A stretch of DNA of 10,401 bases from an uncultured Flavobacteriales bacterium (GTDB taxonomy: Bacteria; Bacteroidota; Bacteroidia; Palsa-965). A program made the position numbers and the translations under genes. Positions 7,301 to 10,401 of this stretch are shown here, one piece after another. Under the pieces are notes generated by a model, which saw only the letters and a program-made list of their open reading frames with translations, was not told the origin of the DNA and did not search any database. The stretch spans positions 1-10,401 of the forward strand of contig CAMLEF010000144.1 in assembly GCA_946478675.1 (NCBI GenBank). The letters run 5' to 3'. Numbering within the stretch: the stretch's first letter is position 1; each line of letters opens with the position of its first letter.

Positions 7301-8179
7301 TGGGGCATGACCACCGTCGGTAGCGACGTTTACCTGACGGGTGTGACGGCCAGCAGCAATTTCCCGTACTACTTTACCGGAACATGTTTCAAGGATTCCA
7401 CCCTCGCAGGCTCTTCCGACTGGTTCTTCGCCCGTTTCAAAAACAATGGACAACGGTTGTGGGCGACTTATTACGGCGGCAACATGGGCGGGGCGGAAGA
7501 TCCGGGACAAAAAATTACCCATGACAATTCCGGCAATGTTTATATCACCGGGGCAACCGCCTGCACTAACCAGCTTCTGCATTCGGCAAATCCATGGACT
7601 TACTTTGACGGATATAACGGTGGAATACGCGACGGCATCCTTCTGTCTTTCGATTCACAGAATCAATACATCTGGGGCACATGTTTCGGCGGACAAAATG
7701 ACGATGTGATGCTGGGCATTGCCGTATATCAGGATAGCCTGCTATACATCTGCGGTAATACAAACACCCAAGACGGCTCGATCCCGCCTTTCCCTTTGCT
7801 GAATCTCGGCAACGGCGCATACTGGCAGCCGCAGATGGACGATAATGCGATTTATAACGCCTGCATTTCCCGTTTCACACTTTCGTCGCTGCTGAATGTC
7901 GGAATCAGCGAACCGCAGGCTCAGGCCAATACCGCAAGCCTCTCAGTTTACCCCAACCCGAACAACGGCCAGTTTCAGGTATTGGTGAATTCTACCGCGA
8001 ATAACAAGGAAATTGAGGTGTACAATACTCTCGGTCAACTGATCCAGACCGTGAAACTTGATGACAATCTGCAAAATCAGGTTGTTTCACTAAATTTGAA
8101 TGAACAAACTGCTGGTGTCTATTTTATCGTGTTGAAAGATAGCAACGGCTCGTGTTCAAAGAAAGTCATCAAGCAATAA
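4325..8179 (+). CDS. Large secreted T9SS cargo: two SBBP-type propellers flanking a DUF7948-like domain
   Basis: A 1284-aa secreted or surface protein. Residues 1-27 form a Sec signal peptide (hydrophobic FICFLLFSLLSCIAGA, predicted cut A27|Q28). Residues about 85-460 hold seven SBBP-type repeats of about 53 aa: a strand like KWxxTYxG, then DxAxxIxVDxxGNVYVTG, then the next repeat's IKYNxAGT. Residues about 472-700 resemble DUF7948 (FTENRGQ, RVDMKFKGGN, YFNFYLP, NNVDIMYGS, GLKYYFI, DGSGQLVIYTKLGN). Residues about 705-1188 hold seven longer repeats (about 66 aa) with WxTYYGG near 708, 774, 852, 915, 980, 1046 and 1117. Residues 1206-1284 are a type A sorting domain (SVYPNPNNGQ, GVYFIVLK, KKVIKQ), exported by T9SS and anchored or released by PorU. 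Substrate and role are unknown; such propellers often serve adhesion or glycan binding. No SD is seen, and the second cargo gene follows after 76 bases. Coding G+C falls to about 38% over 8041-8160. C23 makes a weak lipobox, but cleavage at A27 is more likely. Confidence 0.9.
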   Translation: MKNVYPTAPGRFICFLLFSLLSCIAGAQNPVTRVFEDWNDTSGTQNSFQRTVVRSRALGTNTYYYTCGATVNGNGNYDIFVQKRLSTGAVQWTKTYDGVGHGNDVATDVQVDGVGNVYICGTTYKNTTDSNNAIVIKYNAAGTQKWVYTYTGPGSRNDGFAAMYIATANAIAIVGSAWGGSTTKYDFLQVRVDSSGNQVWATTWDYLNLNDGATNFYPSGGRFYVAGGVQSASTTYKYAVINVAANNGSVGTTVVTGGTGFGIDKLTDIQVDKTGKVYITGGVFNGGSGYDFKTIKFDTTLSVVWSATYNSSGSQNDVASGLYLDTAGNVIVTGSSSTASNGLNYTTIKYSSAGTQRWVASFDGAANADDSATAIVVNDTNQIYVTGYSYNGATNDYWTVKYNGAGTKVWDIGFNSLLNGDDCATAIALDTLGAVIVTGQNQVSPTTHIYTTVKYLEKNTLFPQDTAAAASTSFVFTENRGQVVNTSNSAVPQVRYYTLENAPNVYFADTSVSYVLTKLDTSTNYSDTVARVDMKFKGGNADQRIRSMELRRDYFNFYLPQCPDGAEHVPNFDRLVSFDIWNNVDIMYGSNLRGLKYYFICKPGGGGNPATQIDLQYDGADSVKVDGSGQLVIYTKLGNIVQPKAAAWQIDGSGNFSSLGWQPSYNVVATNEVMFTSFGSFNTSQPLVIAVDWGNITPQIVLNQNDNWSTYYGGNARDCFADMDILNAQNGATFVSGWTLSSDFPVTVGAFQNTNSGGFDAIAVKFDSLARRQYATYYGTDTMSFASLQQGTAGAVNASGYFAIGGRTGHASGSDIVFPSSQPAGVYADTVYGGGITDAFIALFDPVGTLYWATYYGGTGDDEVTDMAFDGNNNLYVTLKTDTNASRMTESGAFNDASPRGGMILKFDSGLSRKWATMYGTRNGSVDRLTIGGNFLYVTGTAKDTLPFKDPGGGAYFNDTLGGTSDAYIAQFNSADSLIWSTYIGGTGTESGWGMTTVGSDVYLTGVTASSNFPYYFTGTCFKDSTLAGSSDWFFARFKNNGQRLWATYYGGNMGGAEDPGQKITHDNSGNVYITGATACTNQLLHSANPWTYFDGYNGGIRDGILLSFDSQNQYIWGTCFGGQNDDVMLGIAVYQDSLLYICGNTNTQDGSIPPFPLLNLGNGAYWQPQMDDNAIYNACISRFTLSSLLNVGISEPQAQANTASLSVYPNPNNGQFQVLVNSTANNKEIEVYNTLGQLIQTVKLDDNLQNQVVSLNLNEQTAGVYFIVLKDSNGSCSKKVIKQ

Positions 8180-8255
8180 TTGAAGTGAACTAACGTCACG
8201 AATCCGTGTACATGCGCCGACAAGACAGCTGGACACGGGTTTAAAACAGACAGCC

Positions 8256-9620
8256 ATGAAAAAAGGCCTGATTGTTATTCTTGTTTTGCTGGCTTCTTTC
8301 GCCAAAGCCCAGACATGGTCGCCCGTTGGTGGTGGCGTGGATGGTTCTGGTGCGATCCTCTCCATGTGCGTTTACAACGGCGATCTGTATGTCGGCGGCC
8401 AGTTTTATTCCATCGATGGCATTCCTGTGAACAGCCTTGCGAGATGGAACGGCACAACATGGGATTCCGTTCCGGGCATGACTTCTTTTGGAAGCCTGGA
8501 AATACGTGACATGACGGTATTCAACAATGAGCTTGTCATCGTCAGCGGCACTGGAAACCCGGCTTATGGCTGGAATGGATCGACATGGCACGCCTTCGGA
8601 GGCGGATTCGACAGCCAGGTATTCAGCACTAGGGTCTTCCAGAACGAGCTATACATTACAGGAGCATTTTCAAATTGCGGCGGTGTTCCGATCCGGGGCA
8701 TTGCCAAATGGAACGGTACCGCCTGGGATTCCGTCGGCGGCGGCGGGCTGAATAGCACTCCTGGATATAGCGGTTATACGATGCAAGTATATAATGGAGA
8801 ATTATACCTGGGCGGCGAATACAATACCGTTTGCGGCCTTCCTGCACCGTCGATTGCCAAATGGAAAGGCGTTGCCCCCTGGGATTCCGTCGGCAACAAT
8901 GCTGGCCTTTACTATGTCCAGTGTCTTGGAACCTATCACGGCAATCTGATCTCTGGAGGGGCGCTCACAATCTCCTATCCCGTGCGCGACTGGATCGGAA
9001 AATGGAATGGCAACGCCTGGGATACGCTCGGTTGCGGCCTGAATGGCGAACCGTGGGGCTTTGCTGAGTACAACAATGAACTTTATGCCTGTGGCGATTT
9101 TGATACTGCCGGAGCCCAGCCCGCGCTCGGCATCGCACGATGGAACGATACAGCATGGAATAGCGTCGGCAGCGGATTGGATTTGCTGTACACCAACCTT
9201 GATACCGTCATCAATATCAATAACGACACGTCGCTCTACCGGAAAGAGCATATTTACGCCATGTGCGTTTATAACAACGAACTTTACGTTGGCGGCATGT
9301 TCACAAAAATTGGCGGTGTGACAGTAAATTCCATCGCAAAATGGCACGACATCGGCGCAGCCATTGAGGAAACAGCTTCGCCAATATCGGTACTGACCTT
9401 TCCCAATCCAGCTTCTGACAAGATCCGTTTTGTTTTTTCATCACAACAAACGAATACTATCTTGCGTATTTATGACGCATCAGGGCGCGAAGTCTATAGC
9501 AGCCCGGTCACGGAGAAGGAAATGTCAGTCGATGTTTCCGGCTTTGCCGAAGGACTTTACTTTTTCCGCGCCGAGTCGGGTGGCGTGACGGTATCGAGGG
9601 GCAAGATTGTCGTCCGGTAA
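8256..9620 (+). CDS. Secreted T9SS cargo with a predicted seven-bladed propeller
   Basis: A 454-aa secreted protein. Residues 1-18 are a clean signal peptide (MKKGLIVILVLLASFAKA|Q). Residues about 20-366 contain seven repeats of about 43-60 aa with the pattern VYNxELYVGGxF..GGxxxxxIAKWNGxxWDSVGGG (WNG/WND/WHD near 64, 106, 152, 203, 250, 296 and 363). Repeat 7 lacks its closing WxxVGGG strand, while the mature N-terminus supplies WSPVGGG (21-27), which suggests ring closure by the N-terminal strand. Repeat 7 also has an insert of about 20 residues (about 311-332). Residues about 378-454 are a type A sorting domain (FPNPASDKI, LRIYDASGR, GFAEGLYFFRAE, final KIVVR). The fold resembles kelch/galactose-oxidase-like propellers; the family name and ligand are uncertain. 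It starts 76 bases after the larger cargo gene with no promoter or terminator of note between, so cotranscription is likely. Confidence 0.88.
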   Translation: MKKGLIVILVLLASFAKAQTWSPVGGGVDGSGAILSMCVYNGDLYVGGQFYSIDGIPVNSLARWNGTTWDSVPGMTSFGSLEIRDMTVFNNELVIVSGTGNPAYGWNGSTWHAFGGGFDSQVFSTRVFQNELYITGAFSNCGGVPIRGIAKWNGTAWDSVGGGGLNSTPGYSGYTMQVYNGELYLGGEYNTVCGLPAPSIAKWKGVAPWDSVGNNAGLYYVQCLGTYHGNLISGGALTISYPVRDWIGKWNGNAWDTLGCGLNGEPWGFAEYNNELYACGDFDTAGAQPALGIARWNDTAWNSVGSGLDLLYTNLDTVININNDTSLYRKEHIYAMCVYNNELYVGGMFTKIGGVTVNSIAKWHDIGAAIEETASPISVLTFPNPASDKIRFVFSSQQTNTILRIYDASGREVYSSPVTEKEMSVDVSGFAEGLYFFRAESGGVTVSRGKIVVR

Positions 9621-9628
9621 GCCCACAT

Positions 9629-9891
9629 GTAGTTTTCGATTTCATTTCTTCGTTCAGCATCTTCCCAAATCCCGCAAACGATCAGCTTACAATTCAATTC
9701 AACGACGGCTTCTCAAAAAACAGTTCGCTTCGCATTCTCAATTCGATCGGGCAAACTGTTTTGGAAGAAGAACTTCCCGCAGAAGAGAAAACAGTTGTAA
9801 TCGACATCGCCGGTTTCACAGAAGGAATTTATTTTCTGAATATTGCCGGCGAAAATCATCCGTTTCGCAAAAGCTGATCATCGGCCGATAA
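9629..9891 (+). pseudogene. Orphan, frameshifted T9SS C-terminal sorting domain
   Basis: Right after the second cargo gene, but in another frame, a complete sorting-domain sequence can be read from about 9653: FSIFPNPANDQ, then LRILNSIGQTVLEEELP, IDIAGFTEGIYFLNIAG and HPFRK, then a stop at 9875-9877. Shifting by one base at the A4 run (9869-9872) restores the usual ending KKLIIGR with a stop at 9889-9891. A one-base deletion (A5 to A4) therefore explains the break. The frame contains no ATG, GTG or TTG start in this segment, and no passenger domain precedes it; the frame merely stays open back into the second cargo gene as a shadow. It is best read as the leftover tail of a deleted or replaced T9SS cargo gene, homologous to the sorting domain of its neighbour. 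It is not predicted to make a product. Confidence 0.8.
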
Positions 9892-9945
9892 GGCATAACC
9901 CTGGCCCCTTGCCGAAATTTCTTCTACGATTCCTTCCTGTGCTGC

Positions 9946-9964
9946 CGGCGCGCTTTGCGCGCTG
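9946..9964. terminator. GC-rich hairpin between convergent transcripts
   Basis: GCGCGC (9948-9953), a TTT loop and GCGCGC (9957-9962), extended by a G-U and a C-G pair, form an 8-bp stem. It lies between the plus-strand T9SS region and the convergent SafE-family gene, 23 bases past that gene's stop. No T-tract follows on either strand, so it is at best a bidirectional terminator-like stem or a transcript-end stabiliser. The rest of 9892-9986 shows no gene. Confidence 0.4.
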
Positions 9965-9986
9965 AAATTCCAAAACGTAACCGCGG

Positions 9987-10401
9987 TTACTTCTTCGGAT
10001 GACAATGCGGGCAAGTCACCTGTCCCTTCTCCATCGCAGGACTGATATACGGAATTCCCAATCCCATCCCGCGCAGTACCAGCAGCAACGCCATCATGCC
10101 GACGAATACCGGAACCGCTTTGCGCAATTTAACGCGGATCGTTTCCGGAACGCGGTTGCCGAAGAACGACAGCGCAAACATTGCCGGCACCGTTCCCATG
10201 CCGAAGCTGAACATGAACAGCGCGCCCTGCAGCGCAGAGCCTGTTGCCGCCGCGCCCGCCAATCCCGCATACACAAGACCGCAGGGCAGGATGCCGTTCA
10301 GCAGCCCGATGAGCAGCAGCGCATCCATCCGCTTGCGACGGAATAATGCGCCGAGCGCCTGGTTCAGCTTTGCAAACGGTTTCGCGATGAGCGACGGCAG
10401 C
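9987..10401 (-). CDS. TauE/SafE-family membrane protein (COG2836-like), C-terminal part
   Basis: The frame is open through the right edge of the window, so only the last 137 residues are seen and the true start lies beyond 10401. The internal Met at 10328 is not the start, because conserved-looking sequence (PSLIAKPFAKLNQALGALF) precedes it. Three hydrophobic segments follow: one with the family-typical GLLNGILPCGLVYAGL, one around LFMFSFGMGTVPAMFAL, and one around VFVGMMALLLVLRGMGLG. The tail ends in CPHCHPKK, a possible metal-binding CxxCH. Members of this group (sulfite exporter TauE/SafE, 'urease accessory' type) often sit beside ccoG/fixH in cbb3 oxidase clusters of Bacteroidota and may handle metals or thiols; the transported substrate is not established. 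It shares strand and likely respiratory context with hemN, about 6 kb away. Confidence 0.85.
   Translation of the reverse strand, partial: LPSLIAKPFAKLNQALGALFRRKRMDALLLIGLLNGILPCGLVYAGLAGAAATGSALQGALFMFSFGMGTVPAMFALSFFGNRVPETIRVKLRKAVPVFVGMMALLLVLRGMGLGIPYISPAMEKGQVTCPHCHPKK

Noticed and set aside
8204..8238. CCGTGT/ACACGG inverted repeat between the two cargo genes
   Set aside because: The arms are 6 bases with a 23-base loop and no T-tract; too weak to call a terminator, and the genes look cotranscribed.
9602..9877. The second cargo gene and the orphan sorting domain as one gene split by a sequencing frameshift
   Set aside because: The second cargo gene already ends in a complete sorting domain with the typical KIVVR terminus and stop. 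Two tandem sorting domains would not be expected, and two separate frame changes would be needed.
9977..9990. Perfect 14-base palindrome GTAACCGCGGTTAC over the SafE-family stop codon
   Set aside because: A 14-base palindrome is expected about once by chance in a window of this size, and no repeat or neighbouring site supports a role.

Overview
The window looks like chromosomal DNA of a member of the Bacteroidota. Two adjacent genes end in type IX secretion (Por/T9SS) C-terminal sorting domains, and upstream regions carry the TAnnTTTG -7 element typical of this phylum. Shine-Dalgarno sequences are absent. G+C is rather high for the phylum: about 70% in a hand-counted 60-base sample of hemN, about 57-63% in the propeller-coding parts, and 33-48% in the sorting-domain tails. 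I do not attempt a genus.

Layout. (1) 1-262: no gene; a small GTCCC palindrome and a strong intrinsic terminator for the minus-strand operon. (2) 263-4018, minus strand, transcribed right to left: hemN (oxygen-independent coproporphyrinogen III oxidase), a soluble PAS histidine kinase, and a response regulator whose output is a Crp/FNR-type cyclic-nucleotide-fold plus winged HTH. (3) 4019-4324: divergent intergenic region with a candidate promoter each way and a perfect hairpin/palindrome. (4) 4325-9620, plus strand: two secreted T9SS cargo proteins. The first has 1284 aa, with two predicted seven-repeat propellers separated by a DUF7948-like domain. The second has 454 aa and one predicted seven-bladed propeller. 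(5) 9629-9891: an orphan, frameshifted third sorting domain with no start codon. (6) 9987-10401, minus strand: the C-terminal part of a TauE/SafE-family membrane protein that runs off the right edge.

How the genes may work together. The minus-strand genes fit microaerobic respiration. HemN makes haem without O2, and SafE-like proteins are commonly found beside cbb3 oxidase assembly genes. The kinase PAS domain aligns without gaps over 35 residues with the FixL haem-PAS and keeps the haem-ligand His and distal Arg positions. The partner regulator joins a receiver directly to a FixK/FNR-like output. I therefore read the operon as a condensed FixL-FixJ-FixK-like oxygen circuit linked to hemN; this is inference. 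The two T9SS genes lie in the opposite orientation inside this set and look like an accessory insertion, with the broken sorting domain as a scar of gene turnover. I found no RNA gene, CRISPR array, transposase or integrase.
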